Origin: Xanthomonas hortorum pv. cynarae
GTDB taxonomy: Bacteria; Pseudomonadota; Gammaproteobacteria; Xanthomonadales; Xanthomonadaceae
Length of the DNA stretch: 59,889 nucleotides
Direction of reading: 5' to 3'
Assembly: GCF_002939985.1 (NCBI RefSeq)
Contig: NZ_MDFM01000008.1
Location: forward strand, 1 to 59,889
The position numbers and the translations under genes are program-made. Under the pieces are notes generated by a model, which did no database searches, was not told the DNA's origin, and saw nothing but the letters and a program-made list of their open reading frames with translations. This document shows, one piece after another, positions 19,129 to 27,637 of this stretch. Position 1 is the first letter of the stretch. The number at the start of each line of letters is the position of its first letter.

Positions 19129-19260
19129 TGCAGCTAAGAGCGGCTGACAAAACCTAGCGAGCGAGCGCCTGTCAGTGAGTGCAGTGGTTTTGCCGGCCGC
19201 ATCTTGATGGATGCAGTCAGAAGTCCAGATCAGACACTGAGGTGGTTGAATGCGCGGTGC

Positions 19261-19349
19261 CCTCACCGCTCGCGGGGCACGCCGCAAGTACGTCCATGTA
19301 GGCTCGGTGGCGGCATCCATGCCGCCACACGGTCCCGCAAGCGGTGAGG
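19261..19349. repeat. Palindromic repeat, copy A (diverged)
   Basis: The outer arms are CCTCACCGCT...AGCGGTGAGG and the inner arms GTGGCGGCAT-CC-ATGCCGCCAC (perfect 10 bp). The core phrase GCCGCAAGTACGTCCATGTA is shared with copy C at the right edge of the window. Confidence 0.7.
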
Positions 19350-19492
19350 ACGCCGCACCGGAGAGTTTGTCGGTTGCTTTCTTAAAGCTTGTCCATCGCT
19401 CGGCTTGCATTGAGAAGATGAATCAGGCGTGCCGTTATCTAAGCAACCCACGTAAGACATTGCTTGCACCATGCACACCGATCATCTCCACT

Positions 19493-19600
19493 GGTCCTTG
19501 CCCGCCCACCGTCGCGGGACCTTACGCGGCATGGATGCCGCGTAAGAGCTTACAAGGACGTACTTGCAGCGTGTCCCGCGATGGTGGGCGGGCAAGGACC
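19493..19600. repeat. Palindromic repeat, copy B
   Basis: The outer arms GGTCCTTGCCCGCCCACC and its exact complement are 18 bp. The inner arms TTACGCGGCAT and ATGCCGCGTAA form a second hairpin. The unit is about 108 bp and can fold into a long structured RNA or cruciform. Its homology with the copy at 59755-59863, in opposite orientation, extends into both flanks. Confidence 0.8.
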
Positions 19601-19690
19601 CTGCAGCCAAGCCGCAGATCAGCCGGCCTGCAGTAGCCTGACGTGAAGTAGTTTTGTTAGCCGCTCTAGTTGATCAAATAGAGTGACGCA

Positions 19691-20638
19691 TCAAGGAATC
19701 AACAGCGGCCGCAACGCAGGCACCTGCTTTGCCAACTCGTCGGCGACAATCGCCGCGAACAGATCCGCGCCGTCCGCACCAAGATGCGTGTAGTCGAATG
19801 CGAGTTTGGCCTGGCCCATCGGCTCGGCGCTGGCATTGTCCTGTGCAGCGGCGGGCACGCTGCCCGCTGCCGCGATCTTTGACGACGCCGACACCGGCAC
19901 ATGCAATGCCTGCGCCGGTGTCTTGCCAATCGTCGTGCCCGATTGCGCGGCAATCACTTGTTCCGGATCGGCAGGCCGCTGCGCCAGCCGCATCGCCAAC
20001 ACTGGGCCCATGCCCTGCACCATCGCACGGCTGCGCGCATGCAGGTCGATCAACGGCACCTGTAACTCGCGCGCAACTGCGCGTGTTGTCTCCGCCCACG
20101 GCGCCAAGTCGTCGATTAATTGGCCGCGTTCGAATTGCCGCCGCGTCAATGGCGTGACCAACACGGGGATCGCACCGGCGGCACGTGCGTCGGCGACATA
20201 ACGGCGAAGATTCGCCGGGAATTCGTTCGCCAACTCGGTGGAACGCCCCGGTTTGCCGGGTTGATCGTTGTGCCCGAACTGGATCAACACAACCACCTGT
20301 CGATAGCCGCCGCTGCGCAGCTCCTTCAGTGCGATCTCCCACGAGCCTTCGGCGCGATAGTTGGAGGTGCTGCGGCCACCGCGCGCCAGATTGAGGCAGC
20401 TCAGGAACGAGGTCACATGCTGCGCGCAAAAGCTCGGCCCCCAGCCACCTTGCACAGCCGTGGTGGAGTCGCCGACCAGCACGATCTTGCTGGCGGCAAA
20501 GTGCTTGCCGCAAGCGGCCACGTTAGACGCTGGGACGCTTGCAGTTGACGCATCAACCGGTGAGGCATCTGCAGCGTACGCAACAGGTGCAGCAATTGCT
20601 GCCAGCAAAACCAACGGTACAAGAGACGAAAAACGCAT
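19691..20638 (-). CDS. Rhamnogalacturonan acetylesterase (SGNH/GDSL), 315 aa
   Basis: This is a secreted esterase predicted to remove acetyl groups from the galacturonate of rhamnogalacturonan, opening pectin to lyases. A signal peptide spans residues 1-22 (ending VAYAA). The SGNH blocks are present: Ser58 in VLVGDSTT, Gly in NLARGGRS, Asn124 in IQFGHNDQ, and Asp282-x-x-His285 in FDYTHLGADG. Between about 225 and 275 is a low-complexity Ala/Ser-rich insertion not expected in the family. It is the last gene in the leftward esterase group, about 200 bases after the carboxylesterase, and could share its transcript. Confidence 0.88.
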   Translation of the reverse strand: MRFSSLVPLVLLAAIAAPVAYAADASPVDASTASVPASNVAACGKHFAASKIVLVGDSTTAVQGGWGPSFCAQHVTSFLSCLNLARGGRSTSNYRAEGSWEIALKELRSGGYRQVVVLIQFGHNDQPGKPGRSTELANEFPANLRRYVADARAAGAIPVLVTPLTRRQFERGQLIDDLAPWAETTRAVARELQVPLIDLHARSRAMVQGMGPVLAMRLAQRPADPEQVIAAQSGTTIGKTPAQALHVPVSASSKIAAAGSVPAAAQDNASAEPMGQAKLAFDYTHLGADGADLFAAIVADELAKQVPALRPLLIP

Positions 20639-20839
20639 GAATCACCAATGAGGAAAAGCAATCGGAAAACGCAAGGTAGTCAGAAGGCGAAAGGTGATCA
20701 GAAGACCGCAGGCAGGCAGAAGAGCGCAAGCACGATGATCCGAGCCGCGCGCTGATGGGCGCCTACACGCACGCCACGCCGTGCCGCCGCGGAGTGCAAT
20801 CCGACCACGCTCGACGTCGACCTTGACCACGAAAGTCAG

Positions 20840-22468
20840 TCAAAACGTACCGCGTTGAATGAAAGGCGCTTGCTGATACAGCTTGCGCTCGCCACCGCGC
20901 GGATCGTGGCCGAGCCGGCTGGGTGTATCGAACAGCAGCGTCTCGCGCTGCTGCAACGAATACTGTCGCCAACGCGGCAGACCACGATGATTCGGGTCGC
21001 CGCTGCGCGCAAATGCAATCAACGCCTCGCTCATCTGCTCGGCCATGCGCTGCGCATCGGCGCCATCGCCGGTGCGCGAACCCGGTTGCGCAATGGTGTC
21101 GAAGACCAGCGGAATATCCAGTGTGTGGAAGGCGCCGAACTTGCCGCCATCCAGTGGCGAGCCCCAATCCAGTTGATAGACCCAGGTGGGTGCGCCTTGA
21201 CGTGCGCGTGCCTCGGCTTCTTCGACCGCGCCGCGCCACGAGCGCCCTGCGGTGGTGGCTGCGAAGAACACGTCCGATGGCGAATACTGCGGATACAGCC
21301 GGCGGTATTCGGCAATCACCATCTGCGGCAGCAGATCCACGTATTGCTGGGTTTCCAGCCTGGCCGGCAGCTCGTCCCAGCTCAGCGCGAAGTTCTTCGC
21401 ATCGTTGCCGAGAAACGCGCGCGTTTCATCGCGGGTATTGCCGATCACCAGCGGAATCTTTGCCGATTGCAGCGGGGCGGTCGGCCAGAATGGATGCACC
21501 GGCACATTGCGCGCATCCAGCACCGGGCCGAAATACAACGCGCTGTTTTCCACCCGCGAGGGATCGCGCACTTGCGCGGCAGCCAGCAGCTGCTCACTTG
21601 GTAGCGTGCGGATGCGCGCAAGCGCGCCGGGCGCAAGTTTCAATGCATCCAGCAGCAGTTGCGCGCGCTGGGTGGCCGCACGCGGGCCGGCCACGGTGAC
21701 CTGCTGCCCGCTCATGGTCCATGCGCGCTGGAACAGGCCGCGTGCGGCGGGCATCGCCATCAAGGTGGCGATCTTGGCGCCGCCACCGGACTGGCCGAAC
21801 ACGGTGACATTGCCGGCATCGCCGCCGAATTCTGCCGCGTGCTGGCGCACCCACTGCAGTGCCTGGATCAGATCCAGCTGCCCGGCATTGCCGGAGTCGG
21901 CAAAACGCGCATCGCCCAGCTGCGCCAGCGACAGATAGCCGAACAGGTTGAGCCGGTGATTGACGGTGATCACCACCACATCGCCGCGCTTGCACAGACG
22001 CACGCCGTCGTAGAGCGGGTCGCTGCCGGAACCGGTGGTGTAGCCGCCGCCGTGGATATAGAACAGGATCGGCCGCTTGCTGCCATCACGCAGGCCCGGC
22101 GTCCACACGTTGAGGAACAGGCACTCCTCGCTGGTGGGTTCGCTGGCTTTGGGCTGTGGCGCGGAAGCACCGAACGCGCTGGCATCGCGCACGTCCTGCC
22201 ACGGCGTTTCATGCACCGGCGGCTGGAAGCGCCGCATTGCGGTGTCGCCGCCGTAGGGGATGCCCTTGAACACGCAGATGCCCTGGTCGCGATAACCGCG
22301 CAGTGCGCCGCCACGCACCTGTGCCAGCGGCGTACTGTCGTCGCGCGCAGGTGCAGGCGCTGTTGCGACCGCACCTGCGAAGCTCGGCAGCGCGGCTGCA
22401 GCGGTCGCTAACAAGCCACCACGCAGCAGCGTGCGCCGCCGCGCGTCGGGCGTGGATGGTGACGTCAT
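20840..22468 (-). CDS. Type-B carboxylesterase with Tat signal, 542 aa
   Basis: The ATG at 22468 overlaps the stop of the preceding esterase gene (ATGA), so translation is coupled. The N-terminus DARRRTLLRGGLL followed by an Ala-rich core is a plausible twin-arginine signal, placing the enzyme in the periplasm or outside. The carboxylesterase type B fold shows ECLFLNVWTP, the oxyanion-hole HGGGYTTGS, nucleophile Ser in FGQSGGGAKIA (the family usually has GESAGG, so Gln before Ser is a variant), a Glu in NTRDETRAFL and a His in GAFHTLDIPLVF. The substrate is likely an ester decoration of plant cell wall, inferred from neighbours. Confidence 0.87.
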   Translation of the reverse strand: MTSPSTPDARRRTLLRGGLLATAAAALPSFAGAVATAPAPARDDSTPLAQVRGGALRGYRDQGICVFKGIPYGGDTAMRRFQPPVHETPWQDVRDASAFGASAPQPKASEPTSEECLFLNVWTPGLRDGSKRPILFYIHGGGYTTGSGSDPLYDGVRLCKRGDVVVITVNHRLNLFGYLSLAQLGDARFADSGNAGQLDLIQALQWVRQHAAEFGGDAGNVTVFGQSGGGAKIATLMAMPAARGLFQRAWTMSGQQVTVAGPRAATQRAQLLLDALKLAPGALARIRTLPSEQLLAAAQVRDPSRVENSALYFGPVLDARNVPVHPFWPTAPLQSAKIPLVIGNTRDETRAFLGNDAKNFALSWDELPARLETQQYVDLLPQMVIAEYRRLYPQYSPSDVFFAATTAGRSWRGAVEEAEARARQGAPTWVYQLDWGSPLDGGKFGAFHTLDIPLVFDTIAQPGSRTGDGADAQRMAEQMSEALIAFARSGDPNHRGLPRWRQYSLQQRETLLFDTPSRLGHDPRGGERKLYQQAPFIQRGTF

Positions 22469-23589
22469 TGCGCGGCGTCCTGCGCCGGTACAGAGGTGGG
22501 TACAGAGGTGGGTGCAGGTGCAGCGACAGATGCATTCGCAGTCGTCGCAGTCGAGGGCGTTTGCGCCTTGCTGACATGCGCAATCCAGGCCTGCGCCAGC
22601 TGCGGCCACGCCGCCACGGTCAGCCCGGTGCCGCTGGCCGTACCAAAACCATGGCCGCCCTGCGGAAACACATGCAGCTCGCTCGGCACGTCGGCACGCA
22701 GCAGCGCGTCATGCATCAACAGACTGTTACGCACCGACACCACCGTGTCGTCCTGCGCATGCAGCAGAAAGCTGGGCGGGGTGCGCGCATCCACATGCAG
22801 TTGCGGCGAATACGCACGCACCTGCGCATCGCTCGGACTGCTGCCGAGCAGGCGCTCGCGCGAGCCCGCGTGCGCGTTGGCGCTGTCCATGTCGATGACC
22901 GGGTAGATCAGCAGCTCGAAATCCGGCCGCGCGCTCAGTGCATCGGCGGCATCCACCTTTGGGTAGACCTGTGCGGCATAGCGGGTGCCCAGGCTGGCGG
23001 CGACGTGCCCGCCGGCCGAGAACCCCATCACCCCGACGCGCTGCGCATCGATTCCGTAGCGGGCGGCATTGGCGCGGATCAGGCGCAGCGCGCGCTGCGC
23101 ATCGGCCAGCGGCACGTCGGCACCGTTCGGATGGCCTTCGCCGGGCAGGCGGTAGCGCAACACGAACAGCGTGATCCCGGCCTGGTCGACGAAGCTGGGT
23201 ACCAGCGCGCTGCCTTCGTTGTCCAGCACGATGCGCTGGTAGCCGCCGCCGGGGGTGACCAGCAGGGCGGTGCCGTTGGGTCGCTTGGGTCGGTAGACCA
23301 CCAGGTACGGCGTACTGATCTGCTGGATGTAGCGATCAGGCAGGGCAGGGTCGGCGCTGCGCTCGACAATGCGCTGCGACTGCGGCAACGTCTTGTCTCC
23401 CGGTGCCAATCGCTTGGGCCATAGCCCGATCCGGCTGGCCTGTTCGGCGGCTGTATCGGCACTGGACACTTCAGCCGCAACCACCGGCGGCCCGATCAGC
23501 AGCGAGGTCGCCAACACCACCAGCGGCAGGCATCGCCGCGCAGCACCCGAAAACGCAGCAAAACCGCGTGTTTGGCGTTTCTTTTCCAT
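22465..23589 (-). CDS. Secreted alpha/beta-hydrolase, acetylxylan/pectin esterase type, 374 aa
   Basis: The start is the ATG with GGGAGGGG just upstream; the frame stays open further 5' only into the divergent promoter. A signal-like segment (residues 17-36, LPLVVLATSLLIGPPVVAA) follows a basic N-region. The catalytic core has an oxyanion-hole motif TPGGGYQRIV, nucleophile Ser in GFSAGGHVAASL, an Asp in LLHAQDDTVV and His in FPQGGHGFG, all typical of BD-FAE-like and acetylxylan esterase-like hydrolases. The C-terminal tail is a low-complexity Ala/Thr/Pro stretch. It is first in the leftward esterase operon and divergent from the hydratase-TRAP operon. Confidence 0.85.
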   Translation of the reverse strand: MEKKRQTRGFAAFSGAARRCLPLVVLATSLLIGPPVVAAEVSSADTAAEQASRIGLWPKRLAPGDKTLPQSQRIVERSADPALPDRYIQQISTPYLVVYRPKRPNGTALLVTPGGGYQRIVLDNEGSALVPSFVDQAGITLFVLRYRLPGEGHPNGADVPLADAQRALRLIRANAARYGIDAQRVGVMGFSAGGHVAASLGTRYAAQVYPKVDAADALSARPDFELLIYPVIDMDSANAHAGSRERLLGSSPSDAQVRAYSPQLHVDARTPPSFLLHAQDDTVVSVRNSLLMHDALLRADVPSELHVFPQGGHGFGTASGTGLTVAAWPQLAQAWIAHVSKAQTPSTATTANASVAAPAPTSVPTSVPAQDAAQ

Positions 23590-23647
23590 CCGCCCCTCCC
23601 AGGGTCGCTTCGTTGCTGCGGCCAGTTTTGCCGCACTGCACATTGCC

Positions 23648-23665
23648 AATGACACCGGTTTACCA
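23648..23665. promoter_or_regulatory. Candidate LacI-type operator in the divergent promoter (copy 1)
   Basis: AATGACACCGGTTTACCA lies between the esterase operon and the hydratase-TRAP-GH43 operon. It matches AATGACACCGGTTAACCA upstream of kduI at 17 of 18 positions. The central CCGG and partial dyad symmetry fit operators of LacI-family regulators; the LacI gene at 29362 is the obvious candidate binder. This is inference from two sites. Confidence 0.6.
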
Positions 23666-23728
23666 TATACAGCACACCGTGCCACTGTCGATTGGCAGTG
23701 CAACAAAAACACTAGCAGGGAGACACCC

Positions 23729-24550
23729 TTGAGCAACGACGCCGCCACCCCGCCATCGTCCACATCCATGCTGTCGCAGATCGCCCAGCAGTTTGTGGAG
23801 GCACGCCGTGCAGGGGCATCGCTGCCCGACTTTCCCGGGCAAATCCCTGAGGATCTGGTCACTGCTTATCAGGTGCAGGACATCGCCATCAGCCAGTGGG
23901 ACGACCAGGTGGTCGGCTGGAAGGTGGGTTATATCGCCGCCGAGCGCCGCGACGCCTCCGGCGACGACCGCCTGCTGGGCCCGATCTTCTCGCACAAACT
24001 CTGGAATGCTACCGGTGGAACAACGCAGTTCCCGATCTACCAGGGCGGCTTCGGTGCGGTAGAGGCCGAGTATGTACTGCGCCTGGAAGCGGACGCTCCC
24101 GCCGAGCAGACCCATTTCACCCCGGAGCAGGCCGCGCAGCTGCCGGCCACGTTGTTCATCGGCGTGGAGATCGCCAGCAGCCCGTTGGCGACCATCAACA
24201 AGCTGGGCCCGCGCGTGGTGATTTCCGACTTCGGCAACAATAACGGCCTGATTTTAGGCCCGGAAGTGACCGACTGGCTGGCACGCGACGAGTCCGCGCT
24301 GACTGCCGAAACGCTGATCGACGACCAGGTTGTCGGTACCGGTGGAGCCACCACGTTGCCGGGTGGATTGCGCGCCGCCTACGCCTTTGCGCTCAGTCGT
24401 TCGGCCCAGCGCGGGCGTCCGCTCAAGCGCGGTGATCTCATTGCCACGGGCAATGCCACCGGTATCCATGACATCGAAGTGGGACAGCGTGCGCTGATTC
24501 GTTTCGCCGGCATCGGCGACATTTCCTGTACGGCTGTGTCCGCTAGCTGA
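23729..24550 (+). CDS. 2-keto-4-pentenoate hydratase / FAH-superfamily protein, 273 aa, TTG start
   Basis: The reading begins at TTG, with AGGGAG seven bases upstream; no in-frame ATG fits the family's N-terminus. The protein has the fumarylacetoacetase-like fold of 2-keto-4-pentenoate hydratases (MhpD type): GWKVGYIAA, the metal-site glutamates in EAEYVLRLE and GVEIASSPL, and a closing GQRALIRFAGIG. MhpD-type enzymes add water to 2-oxopent-4-enoate in aromatic catabolism. Its position as first gene of a uronate-type TRAP operon suggests a dehydration or hydration step on a 2-keto-3-deoxy sugar acid instead. That reassignment is inference. Confidence 0.8.
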   Translation: MSNDAATPPSSTSMLSQIAQQFVEARRAGASLPDFPGQIPEDLVTAYQVQDIAISQWDDQVVGWKVGYIAAERRDASGDDRLLGPIFSHKLWNATGGTTQFPIYQGGFGAVEAEYVLRLEADAPAEQTHFTPEQAAQLPATLFIGVEIASSPLATINKLGPRVVISDFGNNNGLILGPEVTDWLARDESALTAETLIDDQVVGTGGATTLPGGLRAAYAFALSRSAQRGRPLKRGDLIATGNATGIHDIEVGQRALIRFAGIGDISCTAVSAS

Positions 24551-24586
24551 TGCGGACCCAGTGACCAGACGCTTGGGAGGGCGCCA

Positions 24587-25585
24587 ATGATCACACGCAG
24601 ACATTTCCTCGGTGCCGGACTCGGTGCCGCCGCGGCCGGCCCCTGGTTGGGCGCCGGTGCCACCACGCCGATCCCCGGCGGGCAGTTGTTGACCGCCACC
24701 GATGTGCATATCGGCGACTACCCCACCGTGGAAGCGGTGCGGTGGTTCGGCAAGCAGCTCGAAGCACGCACCAATGGCCGGCTCAAGCTGCGCCAGTACC
24801 ACTCCGGCCAGCTGGGCCGCGAGTCGGAGGCGATCGATATGGCGCGCTTCGGTGCCATCGACATCACCCGGGTGTATTCGGGCGCGTTGAACAACACTTT
24901 TCCGCTTACTCAGGCGCTGTGCCTGCCGTACGTGTTCGATTCGGTGCCGCATCTGCGCCGCGCCATCGACGGGCATGTCGGCGACAGCGTGCTGCGCAGC
25001 TTCGAGCAGCGCGATCTGGTGGGCCTGGCGATCTACGATTCGGGCGCGCGTTGCTTCTACAACACCAAGCACCCGCTGCACCGCCCGGAAGATCTCAAGG
25101 GCCTGAAATTGCGCGTGGCCTCGTCGGACATCTTCCTCAAGCTGATGCGCATGCTGGGCGCCAATCCCACCCCGATGTCGCTGGGCGAGACGTTCTCGGC
25201 GATGGAAACGCACATGATCGACGGTGCGGAAAACAACATGCGCAGCTTCCAGTCCAGCCGCCATTTCGAAGCCGCGCGTTACTGGTCGCAGAGCGAGCAT
25301 TCCTACGCGCCGGACATCCTGGTGATGTCGCGCAAGAGTTTCGAATCGCTGAGCCCGGCCGACCGCGGCCTGGTGGTGGAACTGGCGCGCGCCTCGGTGC
25401 CGGTGATGCGCAACCTGTGGGATGCCTCGGAAGTGATCGCGCGCAAGCAGGTGATCGACTACGGCGTCAAGCTCAATCAGGTCGACATGCCGGCGTTCCG
25501 CGCCGCCTCCGCCCCGCTGCTGGCCGAATACCGCAAGCAGCCGGAGATCGAAGCGTTGTACCGCCGCATCCGCGATTTCGCATAG
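24587..25585 (+). CDS. TRAP transporter substrate-binding protein (DctP family)
   Basis: This is the periplasmic receptor of a tripartite ATP-independent transporter. The N-terminus MITRRHFLGAGLGAAAAGPW is a twin-arginine signal, so the protein is exported folded. The mature part shows the DctP features: GRLKLRQYHSGQLGRESEAID, the ligand-arginine region LKGLKLRV near residue 170, and GAENNMRSFQ. The arginine in that motif clamps the ligand carboxylate in known members. The ligand is predicted to be a uronate or oligogalacturonide from the surrounding genes. A good GGGAGG site precedes the ATG, and the DctQ gene follows after 10 bases. Confidence 0.93.
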   Translation: MITRRHFLGAGLGAAAAGPWLGAGATTPIPGGQLLTATDVHIGDYPTVEAVRWFGKQLEARTNGRLKLRQYHSGQLGRESEAIDMARFGAIDITRVYSGALNNTFPLTQALCLPYVFDSVPHLRRAIDGHVGDSVLRSFEQRDLVGLAIYDSGARCFYNTKHPLHRPEDLKGLKLRVASSDIFLKLMRMLGANPTPMSLGETFSAMETHMIDGAENNMRSFQSSRHFEAARYWSQSEHSYAPDILVMSRKSFESLSPADRGLVVELARASVPVMRNLWDASEVIARKQVIDYGVKLNQVDMPAFRAASAPLLAEYRKQPEIEALYRRIRDFA

Positions 25586-25595
25586 AGGTAATCCA

Positions 25596-26117
25596 ATGAC
25601 CGAACCCGAGACTCTCGCCGTCCCGGTCGCGCCGTTGCAGCGCGCGCTGGACCGCGTTTCCGACACTGCCGTTGGCGTGGCATCGCTGGCCTTGCTGGGC
25701 CTGGTGGTCGTGCAGGGCTGGCAGGTGTTCACCCGCTACGTGCTCAACGACTCGCCCAGCTGGACCGAGCCGGTGACGCTGCTGTTGCTGAGCACCGCGC
25801 TGAGCCTGGGCGCGGCCGCCGGCGTGCACACCAACCGCCATTTCGGCTTCTATCTGCTGGGCGAACACGTGCCGCCGCTGGTGCGCAAGGTGTTCGATCT
25901 GATCCGCCCGCTGATGATCATCGCCATTGGCGCGGTGCTGGCACGCTGGAGTGCGGCGCTGCTGCTGGATGGGCTGGACATCAAGATGGCCGGCGCGCAG
26001 ATGCCGCAGAGCATCAACTATCTGCCGCTGTCGATCGGCGGTGCGCTGATGGTGGTGTTCGCCTTGTACAAGCTGTGGCGTGTGCTGCGCCCGATCCACA
26101 CCGGAGGAGTGCGCTGA
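25596..26117 (+). CDS. TRAP transporter small permease (DctQ family), 173 aa
   Basis: Four hydrophobic segments (about residues 27-47, 59-79, 95-120 and 138-158) match the DctQ topology. The segment LLGLVVVQGWQVFTRYVLNDSPSWTEPVT carries the conserved pattern R-Y-x-x-N-x-x-x-x-W-x-E. It works as the small membrane subunit that pairs with DctM and the periplasmic receptor to drive Na+-coupled uptake. It overlaps the DctM start by one base (TGATG). Confidence 0.92.
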   Translation: MTEPETLAVPVAPLQRALDRVSDTAVGVASLALLGLVVVQGWQVFTRYVLNDSPSWTEPVTLLLLSTALSLGAAAGVHTNRHFGFYLLGEHVPPLVRKVFDLIRPLMIIAIGAVLARWSAALLLDGLDIKMAGAQMPQSINYLPLSIGGALMVVFALYKLWRVLRPIHTGGVR

Positions 26118-27400
26118 TGGGCATCGCCATGTTGTTGGGAACCTTCGTGGTGCTGCTGCTGATCGGCGTGCCGGTGGCCTATGCGCTGGGCGCGGCCGCA
26201 CTGGCCACGCTGCTGTATCTGGACCTGCCCACGGTGGTGCTGGTGCAGCAGATTTCCGCCGGTAGCGGCTCGGCCTCGTTGATCGCCATTCCGCTGTTTA
26301 TCTTCGCTGGCGAGTTGATGCTGCGCGGTGGTATTTCCGAACGCTTGATCGCCTTGGCCTCGTCGCTGGTGGGGCGCGTGCGTGGCGGCCTGGGCCAGGT
26401 CAGCGTGCTGTCGTCGCTGTTCTTCGGCGGCGTGTCCGGCTCGGCGATTGCCGACGTCTCGGCGGTCGGCGGCACCATGATTCCGCAGATGATCAAGCGC
26501 GGTTACGACCGCGATTACGCGGTGAATGTGAGCATGACCGCCGCGCTGGTGGCTTTGCTGGTGCCGCCCTCGCATAACCTGATCCTGTTCTCCGCAGCGG
26601 CGGGCGGCGGTATCTCGATCGCCGATCTGTTCGCCGCCGGCATCTTCCCCGCGCTGCTGATGACCGCAGCGATGATGGTCACCGGCTATGCGGTGGCGCG
26701 CCATCGCGGCTACGGCACCGAGCCGTTCCCCGGCTGGCGCGCGGTGGCGCTGCGCCTATTCGGCGCATTGCCGGGCCTGGGGTTGGTGGCGCTGATCTTC
26801 ATCGGTATTCGCGCCGGCATCTTCACCGCAGTGGAGAGCGCCGCGATTGCAGTGGTGTATGCGTTGATCGTCACCGCGCTGCTGTATCGCCAGTTGCGTT
26901 GGGCCGAGTTCTTCGCGGCGGTCACGCATGCCGCGCGCACCACTGGCGTGATCCTGTTCGTGATCGCCACGGCTGCGGTGTTCGGTTGGTTGCTTGCGTA
27001 CTTGCAGGTGCCGGCGGCCGCAGTGAAGTTCCTGCAGGCCATCGCCGACAGCAAGAACACCGTGCTGCTGATGATCGTGGTGATGCTGTTGCTGCTGGGC
27101 ATGTTCATGGACCTGGCACCAAAGATCCTGATCTGCACGCCGATCTTCCTGCCGGTGGTCAAGGCTTACGGCATCGACCCGATCCACTTCGGTCTGGTGA
27201 TGGTGCTGGCCGGCGGCATCGGCTTGATCACCCCGCCGATCGGCTCGGTGTTGTTTATCGGCACCTCGATCGGCCAGATCACCATCGCCCAGAGCATGCG
27301 CACCATTTGGCCATTCTGGTTGGCGGCGTTATGCGTGCTGCTGATCGTGGCGTTTTTCCCCGAACTGTCGCTGTGGTTGCCGAGGGCACTGCGCGCGTAA
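26117..27400 (+). CDS. TRAP transporter large permease (DctM family), 427 aa
   Basis: This is the transport channel of the TRAP system, with about a dozen predicted membrane segments. Family signatures include IPLFIFAGELMLRGGIS, FFGGVSGSAIADVSAVG and a C-terminal GGIGLITPPIGSVLFIG. The ATG is taken one base inside the DctQ stop, with GGAGGAG nine bases upstream. The length agrees with the family. After the stop come 237 non-coding bases with a strong hairpin before the GH43 gene, so GH43 may or may not be on the same transcript. Confidence 0.95.
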   Translation: MGIAMLLGTFVVLLLIGVPVAYALGAAALATLLYLDLPTVVLVQQISAGSGSASLIAIPLFIFAGELMLRGGISERLIALASSLVGRVRGGLGQVSVLSSLFFGGVSGSAIADVSAVGGTMIPQMIKRGYDRDYAVNVSMTAALVALLVPPSHNLILFSAAAGGGISIADLFAAGIFPALLMTAAMMVTGYAVARHRGYGTEPFPGWRAVALRLFGALPGLGLVALIFIGIRAGIFTAVESAAIAVVYALIVTALLYRQLRWAEFFAAVTHAARTTGVILFVIATAAVFGWLLAYLQVPAAAVKFLQAIADSKNTVLLMIVVMLLLLGMFMDLAPKILICTPIFLPVVKAYGIDPIHFGLVMVLAGGIGLITPPIGSVLFIGTSIGQITIAQSMRTIWPFWLAALCVLLIVAFFPELSLWLPRALRA

Positions 27401-27573
27401 GGGCGCCACTCCATCCACTGCGTATCCGTCGGCAGGGCGCGGTCGGGGCGAACGAATCGGCGTCTACCACGTGCGATTCAACCGCCCCGGCCACCCCATC
27501 CGACAGTCGCTTGGCGACGCTGCATGAGCACTTCGCAGCGCCGCTGCTGGCGGGAGTTTCCGCCGTCATCCCC

Positions 27574-27601
27574 GCGGCCGACGATCTAAGGCGTCGGCCG
27601 C
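27574..27601 (+). terminator. Stem-loop between the TRAP genes and GH43
   Basis: GCGGCCGACG and CGTCGGCCGC form a perfect 10-bp stem with an 8-base loop (ATCTAAGG), 36 bases upstream of the GH43 start. Without a T-tract it may be an attenuator, an mRNA-stabilising hairpin or a terminator. Confidence 0.45.
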
Positions 27602-27637
27602 CGCATCGCCCCGCAGGTTGGGGGTCAAGGAGAGAGC

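Larger units (their letters stand above)
19137..19667. repeat. 531-bp repeat island with inverted ends (MITE-like)
   Basis: The left end AGAGCGGCTGACAAAAC (19137-19153) and right end GTTTTGTTAGCCGCTCT (19651-19667) are inverted copies matching at 16 of 17 positions. The interior holds two palindromic units (19261-19349 and 19493-19600) and no credible gene. The same end sequence occurs once more, alone, at 14678-14692. The structure suggests a non-autonomous mobile element or a mosaic of intergenic repeats. No flanking target duplication could be defined by eye. Confidence 0.6.
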
